Notes: generated by a model from the sequence alone, not told the origin. A DNA stretch of 64,000 nt from Immersiella caudata (GCA_030512335.1 JAULSU010000001.1:8708198-8772197), one strand, 5' to 3'. Positions 34,511-46,899 are shown, numbered from the stretch's first letter. Numbers and translations: made by a program.

Positions 34511-35946
34511 ATGCTTTGGTCTCTTCTCCCCCTTGCGGCAGTCGCCTCTGCCCAGACGGGCGGCCTGAATGGACGTGGCTCGACGATGTTGAGGTTCGGA
34601 TGCGAGCAAGTTGTCATTGATCGCATCGACCCTCTTGTGAACCCCGGAGCCGTGCCTTCACCGCACCTCCACCAAGTTGTGGGAGGAAACGCATTCAACG
34701 CCTCGATGCCAGAGGCCGACATCGCAGAGCTCGCCACCTGCACGACATGCAGCTTCGCCGAGGACTTCTCCAACTACTGGACGGCAAATATGTACTTCAA
34801 GGCGAGGAACGGGAGCTTCAAGCGGGTTCCTCAGGTGGCCAACAGGTGTGTCATTCAGGGGAAGTAGGTCCGAGCACATACTTAAATATTTTCAGACTCC
34901 TCTTCAACGATAGGTTCACGACCAAGACCAGAGGTGGCTTCGTTGTCTACTACGTCTCCCCTGGAAAGGGGCAAGTCACTGCATTCAGGCCTGTAAGTGA
35001 CTGCAGTGCGGGAATACATCCCAGTCAGCTAACTTGGCGGAAATAAGGGGTTTCGCATGCTCGTTGGAGACGCGAATCGGCGCACCGCCCCGGCGAAGAG
35101 TCTCAAGTCGCAAACGTGCTTCCGATGCTTCACTGGGCCAAACTTCCAGGGCGACAATGCGGCACCATGTGCGGACGCAAGGTAGGACATCTCCGAGGTT
35201 TGGGGTGGAAAGTCAAAGGCGACAGGTGCTGACAGTATTGCTGCAGATTGGACACGGAAGCGCTGCCAACTGGCCCCTGTCTTGGTGGTATTCGCTCTAA
35301 CATCCTGTATCCCACGTAGGTGACATGCAGGCCCCCATCTCAAACCACCATCGAATCCCATACAGCTAACCAGAACACGTTGCTAGATGCTGGGATGGCA
35401 AGAATCTGGACAGTCCCGACCACCATTCGCATGTTGCGTACCCTACCGCTGGCCCGCAAACCTTTACCGGATCGAGTGTTGGAAACGGATGCCCTACCAC
35501 TCACCCTGTGAAGATTCCGCAAATTATGCTTGAAATCACTTGGGACACCACAGCTTTCAACAACAAGGCGGAGTGGCCGGAGGATGGAATCCAGCCATTC
35601 TATCTGAGCACCGGAGACCGGACCGGTTATGGCCAGCATGGTATGTTTTCTAACATTCAACGCGCGGCTGGGCGGGAATAGCAGGCACTAACTCCCGAGC
35701 AGGCGACTATGTCTTTGGCTGGAAGGGCGACTCGCTGCAGCGGGCCATGGACGGAGGTTGCACTGGAGCATCCTGCCGGGACCTCAAGACTATCAGCAAC
35801 GAAGAGGCCGTCAAGTGCAGCGTTCCCGAGCTAGTGAAGGAGAAGTGGGAAGGATGTAAGTGCCGTCGCCTGCAACGTGAAGCAGACAAATAGCAAACTA
35901 ACAATTCATCACAGGGCTTAACGCGCTTCCCGGTTTGGAGATGTAA
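34511..35946 (+). CDS. Secreted DUF1996 protein
   Basis: Seven exons: 34511-34845, 34896-34992, 35048-35181, 35247-35315, 35387-35640, 35703-35855 and 35915-35946; 357 residues, all phases matching. A signal peptide (MLWSLLPLAAVASAQ) precedes the DUF1996 domain. Its landmarks are all visible: VIDRIDPLVNPGAVPSPHLH, the His and Asn of HQVVGGNAFN, CTTCSFAEDFSNYWTANMYF, CFRCFTGPNF, CWDGKNLDSPDHHSHVAYP and GDYVFGWKGDSLQRAMD. Many fungal members carry a C-terminal WSC or Thr-rich tail; this one ends shortly after the domain. Secreted, function unknown. Confidence 0.93.
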
Positions 35947-36205
35947 GGGGCAATCATGGCTAGATGAAGGTGGCGGCGCGAGGGAAGGGTATTCCCAACA
36001 CAGCAAGTGGCTATGACAAGACTTCCCACTGATAGCGTTTGATATTTATAATTTCATAGCTATCTGGGCCTTGAAAGATATGGCGCCCAACTCCGCTCAT
36101 CATGCAATGTCATGATGTTCCGCATATCCAGCAAGATACATCCATTTAGGCATCCTAAGCGAACCTGCCCCAGGCCAAGGCAAATGAAATAACGAAAGCA
36201 TCTAA

Positions 36206-36806
36206 TTAAACTCCCTTGGGCAGGAGACCCTGCTCACGAGCATCATCCAGTAGCTTGTTATAGATGGCAAGCTTCTCCTCGTATTCACGGACCAAGGCAT
36301 CCTCGCTCCTCTTGCCCGCGGTCGTGTCACCACCACCAAAGGCGCGGACAGCGGCGTAATAAACGTCGGCCAAGGCCCGGCAAAGACCGCTCAAGGTGAC
36401 GGAAGAGCATTGATAATAAAGACTATTCCAAGTCAGCCACAACATGCCACCTGAACTTGAGAGGACTAGAGACTTACTCTTTCTTGAACTGGTCGTCAAT
36501 CCTCAGCCTCCCACTCGTAGTGAAGCGATTCTGGATCCGGTAGTTGTGATAGCCGAAGTCATGACGATGGCACGCCGGGACGAAGGGGAAGCCAAGCGGG
36601 TTGTCGGGAGACGAGGTGCACCCGTCAGTGGACCAGTCAAGGGTAGCAGGATCGCGGGCACTGCGTTTTGTGGTGAACTGGGGCAGCGTGAGAGAAAAAA
36701 GGTAGTTGTCCGTGACAGCAACTAGGGAGGTTTGGCGGCTCTCCAGTGGAGCGGCGAGGGCCGAGCCGGCAAGGCCCAGGAGGATGGTTGGGAGCTTGAG
36801 CATCAT
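36206..36806 (-). CDS. Secreted phospholipase A2 (fungal/bacterial type)
   Basis: Exons are 36478-36806 and 36206-36422 (donor GTAAGT, acceptor TAG), giving 181 residues. A signal peptide (LPTILLGLAGSALA) precedes the mature enzyme. The catalytic segment is DGCTSSPDNPLGF followed by the hallmark ACHRHDFGYHNYR (His82, Asp83). DDQFKKDLYYQCSS and LCRALADVYYAAVRAFGG complete the small helical fold. It would hydrolyse the sn-2 acyl ester of phospholipids in a calcium-dependent way. Four Cys fit two disulfides as in fungal members. ATG 36806 was chosen because it starts the signal peptide. Confidence 0.92.
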
Positions 36807-37802
36807 CGTGACTGAAACAGGGTTCTGGGAAAGGTGCATTGGAATGTAAGAGAGCTGGATTCGACCTGCGAGACGTCTAGCCAAGCTCTTGACACGAAAG
36901 GACAATAGGGATGAGGGACAATAGACTTTATACAAGCTGGTCTTTCCACAAAGTGGATGGGGCTGTGGTGTATTGACGATGCCTACGCCTTTGCTCCGAT
37001 ATCACCTCTCGCCCGCAAGCGGTATAGTAGCCGGAGCTATACTACGTCAGAGAGGAGGTTGGAGGTGTCGTACTCCCCAACGTTGTGGGATTAAGCTGTG
37101 CCCAGAAGGTGCCATGGCGACACTCGATTGGCCTGAACAGCAATTGAGTCGATCAGTGGGAACTTTACCCGGCTGGTAGCGGCCTCTTGCCCTGATTGCG
37201 GCTGGTCTTTGGCGGTTGGGGATGGGTTGCAGTCGCTTGCAATGCAACCCCCATGGTAGCTGCGGGGGATCCTTGACAACCTTTTGTTGGAATTGACATG
37301 TGTTCAGCTCGCTGTAAGACGGCGAGGCAAGCCCCGATTGTCCCCCAGGACCTGATCTTGCTCAAAATACTTGCATGGTGGCGAAGCACCAGGCGCGGCC
37401 CGATATGTCTCGCATAATGGGCGATCTTCACTATTGTGTCTTTGAATGCCCCCCCTTGATTCCTGGCAGAGTCGTCCCGTACCCTGGAGCTGGCATGGCT
37501 GGCTACTCCGCCGGGCCGGAGACGTCTGCCCACCGCGACTGACACTGTCAAGAAACGAATCAGGGAAAGTGCCCCGCTGCAGGTCCTGGACCCACCTCCG
37601 GAGCCTCGGTAAAACACCGGACTGGTTCACGGGCAGCGATGGTGGGGATTTCCCCGCAGGTGTAACCCAAAACTGGAAGGAGACAAAGTCACGCTGCACA
37701 GCAGGGCAACATCGCGTCAGGTCTCGGCCGTGAATCTTCAACCCCGCCGTCACATTGTCGGAGCTGTCACCATCACCATCCCGGAATTCGACCATCGCAA
37801 CC
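36807..37802. other. Divergent intergenic region, nothing recognised
   Basis: About 1 kb between two divergent genes, without a protein-like frame. Confidence 0.4.
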
Positions 37803-39470
37803 ATGTATTATTCAGGCCAAAGGCCCGATGACGATGGGAGCTACTACAATCTCGGCGCATTCGGCCGCCCAGTTTCGACTCACAGTGTCGGTGCCCAACG
37901 CTGGTTCAGCAGGGGCCTCATCTGGTGTTATGCCTTCAACCACGAGGAGGCTGCCGCATGTTTCAGACTGGCAATCGCCGCCGATGTTGAATGCGCGATG
38001 GCGTATTGGGGCCTCGCCTATGCCCTGGGACCGAACTATAACAAACCTTGGCAGTTTTTTGACAACGATGAGCTCGTGAAAGTCGTCGAGGAGTCAAAAG
38101 CCGCCTTAGACTCAGCGGGCAAGAAAGCCACCGCGGCATCAGGGGCCGAGAAAGCTCTCATCGAAGCTCTGAAGGCAAGATACCCCGGTGATGGCGCGGC
38201 CGGGACGTCGGAGGCACTCGATGATGGATATGCCAAGGCCATGGAGCCTGTCTACCATAACTTCCCAGATGACTTGGATGTCATGGCTCTGTATGTCGAT
38301 GCTCTCATGAATTTGACTCCATGGAAGCTCTGGGACCTCCGCACTGGGGAGCCAGCCGATGGTGCGCGAACGCTTGAAGCGAAGGAAATTCTTGAAAAGG
38401 GGCTCGCCAAAGATGCATACCATCCAGGACTCTTGCACCTCTATATCCACCTCATGGAGATGTCCGGACACCCAGAGCGGGCGCTTCGTTGGGCCGACAA
38501 CTTGAGAGGGCTGGTCCCCGATGCGGGACATCTCAACCACATGCCGACTCATCTCGACGTCCTGTGCGGGGACTACCGGCGAGCCATCGATTCCAACTCG
38601 CAGGCCATCGAGTCCGACAAGCGCTTCCTCTCTCGATCCGGCGCCCTCAACTTCTACAGCCTCTATCGCTGCCACAACTACCACTTCCGCATCTACGCAG
38701 CCATGTTTGCCGGCCAGTCGGCTGTCGCCATTGCTACGGCAGAAGAGTTGGCTTCGACCCTGCCCGAAGAACTCCTTCGGATCCCCTCCCCTCCCATGGC
38801 TGACTGGCTGGAAGGCTTCCTGGCGATGCGCGTTCACGTGAGTATTCGATTTGGACGGTGGTCTGACATTCTCTCACTTTCCCTACCCTCGGACCCCGAG
38901 CTGTACTCCACAACGACGGCCATGATCCACTACGCCAAAGGAGTCGCGCACGCATCCACTGGGAAGATCCCCGAGGCAGAGGAAGAGCAGCGGCTGTTCC
39001 AAGACGCCGTGGCAAGGGTCCCATCATCCCGCACTGTTTTCAACAACACTTGCACCGACATCCTGGCCGTTGCTGGCGCGATGCTTGCCGGGGAGTTGGA
39101 CTATCGCAAGGGCAATCTCGAGGAGGCTTTCACCCATCTTCGACAGGCCATTGCCCTAGACGACGCCCTTCCGTACGATGAGCCGTGGGGCTGGATGCAG
39201 CCAACCCGACACGCCTATGGGGCTTTGCTCCTCGAGCAGGGACGTGTGGAAGATGCGTTGGAGGCATACGAGGCCGACCTCGGGTTTAGTGATGTCCTGC
39301 CACGGGCCTTACAGCGGAGGAACAATGTTTGGTCGTTGCACGGGTATCACGAGTGCTTGGAGAGACTGGGGAGAACAAGTGAGGCACGGATCATTAAGCC
39401 ACAGCTGGACCTGGCGCTGGCGTTTGCCGATGTTGAGATCGAGTCGTCATGTTTCTGCAGGAGAAGATAG
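37803..39470 (+). CDS. Intronless tetratricopeptide-repeat (TPR) protein
   Basis: A single exon of 555 residues starting at the ATG at 37803. TPR-like helical pairs run along the whole chain: EEAAACFRLAIAADVECAMA, AYWGLAYALGPNYNKPW, a middle region with HPGLLHLYIHLMEMSGHPERA and DAGHLNHMPTHLDVLCGDY, and the C-terminal ALLLEQGRVEDALEAYE. HLNHMPTH and the HLYIHLME motif are typical of a TPR family shared with bacteria. It has no signal peptide or membrane segment, so it is probably cytosolic. Function unknown. The lack of introns, unlike most neighbours, and the bacterial-looking architecture make transfer from bacteria possible but unproven. Confidence 0.88.
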   Translation: MYYSGQRPDDDGSYYNLGAFGRPVSTHSVGAQRWFSRGLIWCYAFNHEEAAACFRLAIAADVECAMAYWGLAYALGPNYNKPWQFFDNDELVKVVEESKAALDSAGKKATAASGAEKALIEALKARYPGDGAAGTSEALDDGYAKAMEPVYHNFPDDLDVMALYVDALMNLTPWKLWDLRTGEPADGARTLEAKEILEKGLAKDAYHPGLLHLYIHLMEMSGHPERALRWADNLRGLVPDAGHLNHMPTHLDVLCGDYRRAIDSNSQAIESDKRFLSRSGALNFYSLYRCHNYHFRIYAAMFAGQSAVAIATAEELASTLPEELLRIPSPPMADWLEGFLAMRVHVSIRFGRWSDILSLSLPSDPELYSTTTAMIHYAKGVAHASTGKIPEAEEEQRLFQDAVARVPSSRTVFNNTCTDILAVAGAMLAGELDYRKGNLEEAFTHLRQAIALDDALPYDEPWGWMQPTRHAYGALLLEQGRVEDALEAYEADLGFSDVLPRALQRRNNVWSLHGYHECLERLGRTSEARIIKPQLDLALAFADVEIESSCFCRRR

Positions 39471-39636
39471 TCGGAGATAGAGAATGATCTATGAAAGGAA
39501 CTGCCGTATTGTACAATCTCTTAGTGCTTGAAGATTTCCACGAACGATGTAGCGCTCAAATCGAGAGCATCTCTGCGTGCTTGGACAACTGATACCCGCC
39601 CTATCACCCACCGCCCAAAGAACTGAACCAGTCTGC

Positions 39637-39897
39637 TCAGGAGGGGACAGGTCCGCTTTCCTCGCCCAATTGCCGCTTAAACTCGGGCAACCGCCGCCTT
39701 GTGTCCTCCAGAGCCGACCTTGCCCGGTCTCTTTCCACTTTCGTTTCTTGCAGAGTCGCCAACATCTTGTTCCGAGAACACCCGAACCGTCCCTTCGCTT
39801 CTTCCCGCTGGGCTCCCAGCACCTTCAGGTCGGAACAAACTGAAGTCAGCTCCAACTTGAGGGCCTGAATCTCAGCGTCTTTTGCTGCTCCAGCCAT
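39637..39897 (-). pseudogene. Coiled-coil gene fragment
   Basis: A frame of 86 residues from the ATG at 39897 is almost wholly heptad-like (KDAEIQALKLELTSVCSDLK, RARSALEDTRRRLPEFKRQL). The frame continues about 30 codons upstream without an ATG (KARVEADVKNHGIALNE), so it looks like the 3' end of a longer coiled-coil gene. No upstream exon was recognised. It could be chance, but the composition is protein-like. Confidence 0.35.
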
Positions 39898-42531
39898 CTT
39901 CGCCTCGTTAAGCGCAATGCCGTGATTTTTGACATCGGCTTCCACGCGAGCCTTGGAAGAAGTTGCTGCACAACCTCGGTGTGTCCGCCGCTTCCCCACT
40001 TTTCAAAGCGACAGCGCCTTGAAAAGCGATCTTCACGGGGGTCACGATTATTTCCGGACATTGAGTCTCGCCAAAACGGGCCTCCCCCTGACATCTAAAT
40101 TTTTTAGGGTCCCAGTAGCTGAACATGATGCAAGATATAAGAGAAAAGATGTTGCTTGGGCGGTGGCAGGGTCTTTTTGCGGTGAGTTGTTGCTTTATGT
40201 GGATGACCTGGGTAACCCAGAGCGCAGTTCATCCTTCCCAGCTCCTTGGTTCTGGCCCTTTCTAAGAACCGACGCACACCACATCCACTGCATCGAAGAA
40301 CGCTGGTGATGTGGGGTGCTCTGTAAAAACAATTTTCTTTTTGTGATGGAAACAATACATTGTCCCTGTTATTTCTAATTGAAGGAAGAAGGTTGTCTGG
40401 AATCAATGTCCTTGGAACCAGCTGACCTAAGCTTGAGCAAGCACTATCGACCGAAGAAGCCACGAAACTCGACTTCGTGGCATCTTCAACTCCTAACAAG
40501 GTGGGCCTAGTTTCCCACTGCTTGGGTTGGCGTGAGTGACTGCTAGTGGTCACCTCTCCGACAAGAGCGAGCCTTTGATGCGGAGAAGGGAAGGGCGAGG
40601 GTTTAATGAGAGATTGTGCGGGGAGTTCTGGTGCGGGGAGTTCTTGATCCCCCTGATTGGAAGCTTGATCTTTCAGTTGAGAGAACGACCATTTAACAAA
40701 GCAGTATCTGGATAGCAGGTACATCACAGACGGCCGAGATCTGGGCCACTTCTGAATTCCTTTAGCTTGAGGGGGAAGTGGAGGCCCTGACTTCGAGCCA
40801 GGGATTGAAGGCAATGCAAGCTAGCAAAGTTGATGGCACTCCCAGCACTGAATTGACCCTCTGGTACGGGTATAGACTTCTGAGGTTAACTTCCAGCAGC
40901 TTTATGGTGGGCAGCGTGCACCACGCCCCTGACCTCTCATCTGCTTGTGTCGACTGAGAAGAAGCCAACTGCGCTGGGGCGCTATGTCTAGCGACCGATG
41001 TTTCCAAAGATGCTTAATGGCAACGCGTCCTTTATACTTGGAGGTTTCGATTTGAAGGAGAAAAGTAATGATGCTGGGGGGTCTGGGTGGGCAACGTGGG
41101 ACGTCGAAACTCGTTTAAAACGGGCCGCTCAGGCTTTTTTTTTTTTTTTCTAGGGTTGCACCAAACGAAGCTCAGACGAATGTCGCGGGACAGCGACGCG
41201 GATCATTCGGCTCGCATGCCGGCAATTCCCATCATCCGATGTGGCCCGCAGCACACGAAGCACCCTGTGGCGCAGGCGGCGTAGATCATTTGCAAAGCGA
41301 AGTTCGAATGAACCGTTCGTACCGTTTCTTCCATAGGAATCCCCGGATTCACCTCAGACGCATCCGGGTCCCTGAATTACCAGCTCCAATGACACTTGCG
41401 AAGTGTGCCTGGGTATTCTTCTGACGCTCGTACCGATCATTTTGCAGAGCCCGGTAATGAGATCCAATTTCTGAAGCGGCGTGGGAGAAGGGAACAGGCC
41501 CCGCCACGTTTTCGCCACTCGCGGCGAAATCCTTCAGGACATTTTGAGCGATTCTTCTCCGACCCACATATTGTGCGACTCGAGTTGACGTGGCTGTAAC
41601 TTTGTTGGAGACTTGTACACTAGGTGAATGCGTTGCTCCCAGGCACCCGGCAGCCATGAAAATAAATTGGATTCCCACTGCGACCTCACCTTCCATCAAG
41701 GAACCTCTTTAGGCTCACGATCCAGGTACTCGGATCCTTTCTGTTAGCAGTCGTGACACCTTTCGTCTCACTCGCAATGACGGCACGCGTCTTGCCAAGA
41801 GCTGGCCCGCAACTGCATTGGGAGGTTGACCCCTGGCATGCCTCGTGTTCTGCCCGAACTGAGCCGCACGGCCGCCGGTTTGGCCCCAACCACGGTACAT
41901 TGGACCAACATGGAACCGATCTGGCGCTGATAGTCTACGCGGCACATCTGTCAGGGTTACCTTCATGGACCCTTAGCACTAACAACGTTGGGTCTGGTGT
42001 AACCAGTGGGGCGCGGGTACCTTAGACAGTGTCAGGCTCTCTAACTCCATGACGAGTAGTTGTTTTCATAAACATTATCTGCAGGATCTTGCAATTTTCT
42101 CCTGCCTTAATCTCGGATGGCGCACGGGGCCGATCTCCCTCTACATTGCTCCCCGCCCTAACGGGGCAGACGAGCCGCTTCTGGGTCTTGGACTGTGGGG
42201 GTTTGGAGATCAGGATCGTTAAGTCGCAGTAGAGTGGAATTGGTTGCACCAACTTGCCCGTAATATCGCACAAGAAGGACCGCGCCTCAAAGACCAGGTG
42301 GCCTGCCACTTATGGGGTGAGTGATACCGAATGGTGTGTATGCCTTGGCAGTGCGTGTCCCACCTACCCCTACTCGCGAGAAAACAGAGACGGGATACCA
42401 GAGTTCCCAACCCCAGACCACCATCAGATCCGTCCGCCCTACGTTCTTTGCTGCCACTAGAGCTGTACTATCTTTCAGTTCATCACTTGGGTCAGCGAAT
42501 GGCGAGGTTACTCCATTCCTAACTCTCGTTC
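39898..42531. other. Large gene-poor region
   Basis: About 2.6 kb without a convincing gene. It contains one 236-codon minus-strand frame (40104-40814) with no protein-like composition and a run of 15 T at 41135-41149. The right end should hold the promoter, and perhaps a first exon, of the ABC transporter. Confidence 0.45.
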
Positions 42532-45473
42532 ATGATCATGCCCGATCACATTCAGGCGCTTGGTCGGCGGACATGGTCTCTCGCAGATGAGAACCAGCCA
42601 CAAGACCCTCTCCTCCCACAGCAGCTACCGATAGCAGGACCAACCTTCATCGACACTGGCGGCTGCATGTGTCAGTTGCAGGCTGGGGCCGGGCCGGAAC
42701 TAGCATGGCGATGCATTGGGAACCAAACAGAGGCCGTTGTGCAAGATACAAGTGGGAAGTGGTTTAAAACGGCGTACTCGAAGACAGAGATTGACAGACT
42801 TACACGACCGCTCGACGACAATTCAACACCACCAATGACAGACACTTTCCACCGCCACGCGGGAGATGGGGAAGAACTCGTTCCAGGGGACGAGGGCTTA
42901 GATGTCTGGGACATGGCATGCACAGCAGAAAACCACACCACATTTTCGACCTCCTGGTATCGAGCTGCGGCGCAGATGGAACGAGGGGAGCGGCCTGTTG
43001 ATGCTGCCCCGTGTTGGAGGCCGGACACGATCCCCGTGCAGATTCAGAGCGTCACAGACTGGCTGGAGTATGGTTGCACTCCGGGGTTTTTGTGTAAGTC
43101 CGACTCCGCCGGGTCGACAACTCAAGACTGACTTCCGCCCCAGGCAAAAACAACACGGTCAACTCACTCCCGCAGTTCTGCCCGCCCATAACTCAATGTC
43201 AGATCTCGCGACTGTTCGGGGTGGCATGTGTGAGCCCGTTCGTCGAGGGCGAGAACTTCGGCATGGGGCCCTTCGAGCCGGTTGTCTGCCCGGCAGGCAA
43301 GTACTGCCCCCCAGAGCTGAAGGGAAAGGAGATGCTGGTGTGCCCGGCGGGCACATATTGCCAGCCCGGCTCGGCGGCGCCAACACCGTGCAGCGTGGGA
43401 AGCAAATGCCCGGCAGGATCGACATTTGAACTTTTTCTCATCCCCGCAGGACTGCTTCTTGCAGTTGACTTGCTCATCGTCATCCTGGTTGTTGCTTTTG
43501 GCTTTCGAGGGAGAAGGCGAAGTCAGCCAAAAAGTCGAGAAGAAATCAGGAGGTCGGCCGATAGCTCAGTCTACGGCATGGCAATAGATTCGAAGGAAGA
43601 CCAAATGGATGATGATGTGCCACTTGGGCGGGAGATTGGAAGCCGAGCTTTCATCGAATCGATGAGGAGAGCAACAGCCGCTGCGACGCACGTTGGGCTC
43701 GGTTTCGGCTACACACACCTAACATACAAGCCATCGGGCACGGACCGGCCGATCTTGCAGGACATCTCGGGATCAATTAGTCGAGGGTCCCTGACCGTCG
43801 TCATGGGCGGGTCAGGGGCTGGCAAGTCAACTTTCATCAATGTCTTGATGGGGAAGATCGAGCACACATCTGGCTCGGTGTCAGTCAACGACGCGCCAGG
43901 GCAAGTTGGGCGGTACAAGAAGTTGGTGGGATACGTGCCGCAGGATGACGTGGTGTCCTCTGAACTCACGGTCCGGGAGAACATTCTGCACTCGGCACGC
44001 ATTCGACTTCCACGTTCGTGGACCAAGCATGATGTGCACGCCCATGTGGACGCGGTGATCGAATGCCTGGAACTAAGCCATGTTCGGGACAACATCGTTG
44101 GCACAATCGGGAAGCCAATCATCAGCGGTGGGCAACGAAAGCGGGTGAGCATCGGAATGGAGCTTGCTGCAGCCCCTATGGCCATCTTTCTTGATGAACC
44201 GACTTCAGGGCTGGATGCAACCGGAGCCTCGTCCATCATGCGCACCTTGCATGCTCTCTCCGGGTTGGGCATTACCGTCATCGCCACAATTCATCAACCT
44301 CGCCGCGAGATCTTCGCCATGATCGACGACCTCATCCTCCTGGCCAGCGGGCAACTGCTCTACCAAGGACCAGGGGCGAGCGCCAAGGCATTCTTCGAAG
44401 CTCAGGGGTTCCGATTTCCACGCCACGCCAACGACGGTGACATCCTCACAGATATCATCACTGGCAATGGTCGCCCATACAAAAGCACAGGTGACATTTC
44501 ACAACACTCTCTTGTCGGCCGCTGGACGGGACACTCCTCGCCTCCTTCAATCACGCTAGCATCCACCTCTCGAAGATCAACTCGGAAGAAGTCGGCCGGG
44601 ATCCCGCGATCTCTGCTGAGAAAGCGACATGCACCATTCTTTCGCCAATTGCAACACAATCTGACCCGTGCGTTTCTTCAGCAATACCGTACAAAGGCAA
44701 CTCTTTTGTATGAGCTGGGACTCGCCACGCTCGCCGGGTTTCTCCTGGGCCTGGCCGAGTCCCCGAAGAAGGGCGTGCTTTTCACCGGGCTATACAACGG
44801 CCCCTATGAAGTGCTTTCAGTGTCGAGCGACTTCAAGTCGGCCCCCGAGATGGCTCTTCTGGCCGCCATCGCTATCGGACTGGTGTCGGCTGCTCCCGGA
44901 GTCAAAGTCTTTTCCGAAGAGCTTCTCTTGCATCGTCGGGAAGCAGGGGCGGGCCATTCACGGCTTGCGTATTTCCTTGCAAAGTCGTTTGCCGTAGCCC
45001 CCAGGATGGCCATGGCATGTCTGCACTTCACCACGCCGCTGTTGCTGATGGCAGTGCCGGTGATTCCGTACAGCTCGGCATTCCTTGTCAACTTGCTGTA
45101 TTTCTACTGCATCTACGGGCTTGCTTCGGGTGTCAGCATGGTTGTGCGGCGGGAGGACGCGCCCCTATTTGCGACCATGTTCGCACTGGTGGTTGGGATT
45201 TTGTCAGGGGCAGCACCCCCAATGAGTAGTGTCGTGGAGTGGAAACTGGAATGGCTCTGGCGTGCCAGTCCCGGAGTATGGCTGGCTGAGTATTACTTTG
45301 GCCAGCTTGTGTCGCCTTTCAGCGAGCTATACAATGCCAAGCTGGCAAGCGACTTGGTGGGCTTTCATCTTGACTGGAGGTGGCGAAATCTGGGGGTCCT
45401 TGCAGCCATTGGAACAGCATATAGAGTCTTTGCATTTGCGGGCCTCCTCTTTGGAAAGAGGTTACGCACATAG
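42532..45473 (+). CDS. ABCG-family half transporter with Cys-rich N-terminal domain
   Basis: Exons are 42532-43093 and 43144-45473 (donor GTAAGT, acceptor CAG), giving 963 residues. The N-terminal part has paired Cys typical of an extracytoplasmic domain (GCMCQLQAG, CTPGFLC, CPAGKYCPP, CPAGTYC, SKCPAGS), then a membrane helix (LIPAGLLLAVDLLIVILVVA). The nucleotide-binding domain follows with Walker A GGSGAGKST (about residue 408), Q-loop VPQDDVV, signature ISGGQRKRVSIG, Walker B AIFLDEPTSGLD and H-loop TIHQPR. A six-helix ABC-2 type membrane domain closes the protein. This NBD-then-TMD order with a Cys-rich leader matches the ABCG group of large half-transporters. Substrate unknown. There is no signal peptide at this start, so an upstream first exon may be missing. 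Confidence 0.9.
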
Positions 45474-45894
45474 GTAGCTGCTAGATAGCTGGTAGAATAA
45501 CTTTATTCCCCTTAATCATACTCCAGAGGCACACCGAGCAATGACGAAGCGGGCGCAGGTTAGGGGATGCACACCGAGCGGTAGAGACACAGGGTCCCGC
45601 ATGAGAAGGTCGAGCTGCAGGTCCTTGCCCCACAGACGTGACCCTGGATGCCCTTGACCAACCGTTTCGCCTAGCCGGGCTTGGCTCTTGTTGCGCCACG
45701 TCCGTCGTGCTGGGGTTCAGCGAGCGAAATGTAGGAAAAAGGGGTGGTCGCGCTAACAGGGTGGCTCTCAACACGTCACTCCGTCATTACCACTGGGTGA
45801 GGTCTTGCAAAACTGTTCTGCCTCGAAGTTGCGGAACGACGGTAGCCATGACCCCACAGCAACAGGGTGGTTTCTCAACCGGCCCCACGCAGGA
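45474..45894. other. Intergenic, nothing recognised
   Basis: About 420 nt between the ABC transporter stop and the rhodopsin-domain relic. Nothing was recognised. Confidence 0.4.
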
Positions 45895-46899
45895 TCATTG
45901 CAGGCTCCAGCGACTCTTGCGCTGCGAGTTTTCACAAGAGTGCGGCTTGTCAAACTGTTCGGGGCCGAAGACAGGTTTATTCTTCAGCGCTGGTACGAAA
46001 TCTGGAACCCTTCCATTGCCATCCAACTCAGTGGGCCTAACACAGGGGTTTTGAAAGGTGTTGTCGGCTTGCCACGTCACAGGGGTTATTTACCGTGAGT
46101 TCCACCCCCAATTGATTGTTGCTCCATATGAGCAGAGGGGTAAACTGACCAAACCAACAGGAGGTCCGAAATGGCCTTGGAAAACACGCTGGAGACCGAG
46201 CCCAGGATCAGGTTGAACCCTTCTTTAAAGCTCTCTTCTTCAGCATCCTCAGCTATATCACAGGGCACACACTCGCCAAGATGCCAATCATCAGCCTCTA
46301 TCTCCGAGTCTTCAGCTCGGCGTTTGTGCGCATACCATACATCATCTTCCTGGTTTCAACGCCGTAAACAGCATTTGGCTTATCTTGACGGGCATCTTTG
46401 GCTGTTTGCTCGTGCACGGGTTCTGGGGCCACAGCGTGCCGACGTCCTGCCTTCCCCAGAAGGCGATGTGGTGGTCTAACGCGGTCATCAATATCACCAC
46501 TGACTTTGCGCTGTTCCTGAGCCCCATGATCGTTGATCGTCTTCCGACCAATGAGGCTGCCTTGGAAGCAGAAGATGGGCCTGTACTTTATCTTCGGGAT
46601 TGGGTTGTTGTAAGTCTACAAGTGTGGGTTGATTCCATGCGAGACACCCCAGGTTGCTGATACTGCCTTGTTGCAGCGTGTGTGTCATGCCGGTCATTCG
46701 GTTCTATTATCTTTACAACGGCGCATCATCGAGCGATATGACTTTGAATGTCGCAGGCGTTTCTTTGGGGTCTGCGATCGAGTTGAACATGGCCATTGTT
46801 TGTGCTTGTTTGTTGGTCATGAAGCCGCTACTGGTTTCCCAGTTTTCCCGGAGGTGGCAGTATGGAGTCGGAGAACGAGTCTGTTGTGCAGCTGGCTGA
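45895..46899 (+). pseudogene. Decayed fungal rhodopsin-domain membrane protein
   Basis: A weak first block (ALRVFTRVRLVKLFGAED) ends at a GTGAGT donor near 46094, and an acceptor precedes EVRNGLGKHAGDRAQDQ. The classic core follows: VEPFFKALFFSILSYITGHT, then LAKMPIISLYLRVFSSAF, stopped near 46360. A one-base frame change then leads into NSIWLILTGIFGCLLVHGF, VPTSCLPQKAMWWSNAVINI and TTDFALFLSPMI. Another frame change near 46550 leads into WKQKMGLYFIFGIGLL, an intron (GTAAGT...CAG), and VMPVIRFYYLYNG with SAIELNMAIVCACLLVMKPL. This is the integral-membrane rhodopsin-like domain family of Pezizomycotina, related to PTH11-type receptors. Two frame lesions suggest a dead gene; consensus errors are possible. 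Confidence 0.75.

Noticed and set aside
40104..40814. A 236-codon minus-strand open frame
   Set aside because: No recognisable motif, low-complexity Pro/Ser content, no supporting splice or start context.
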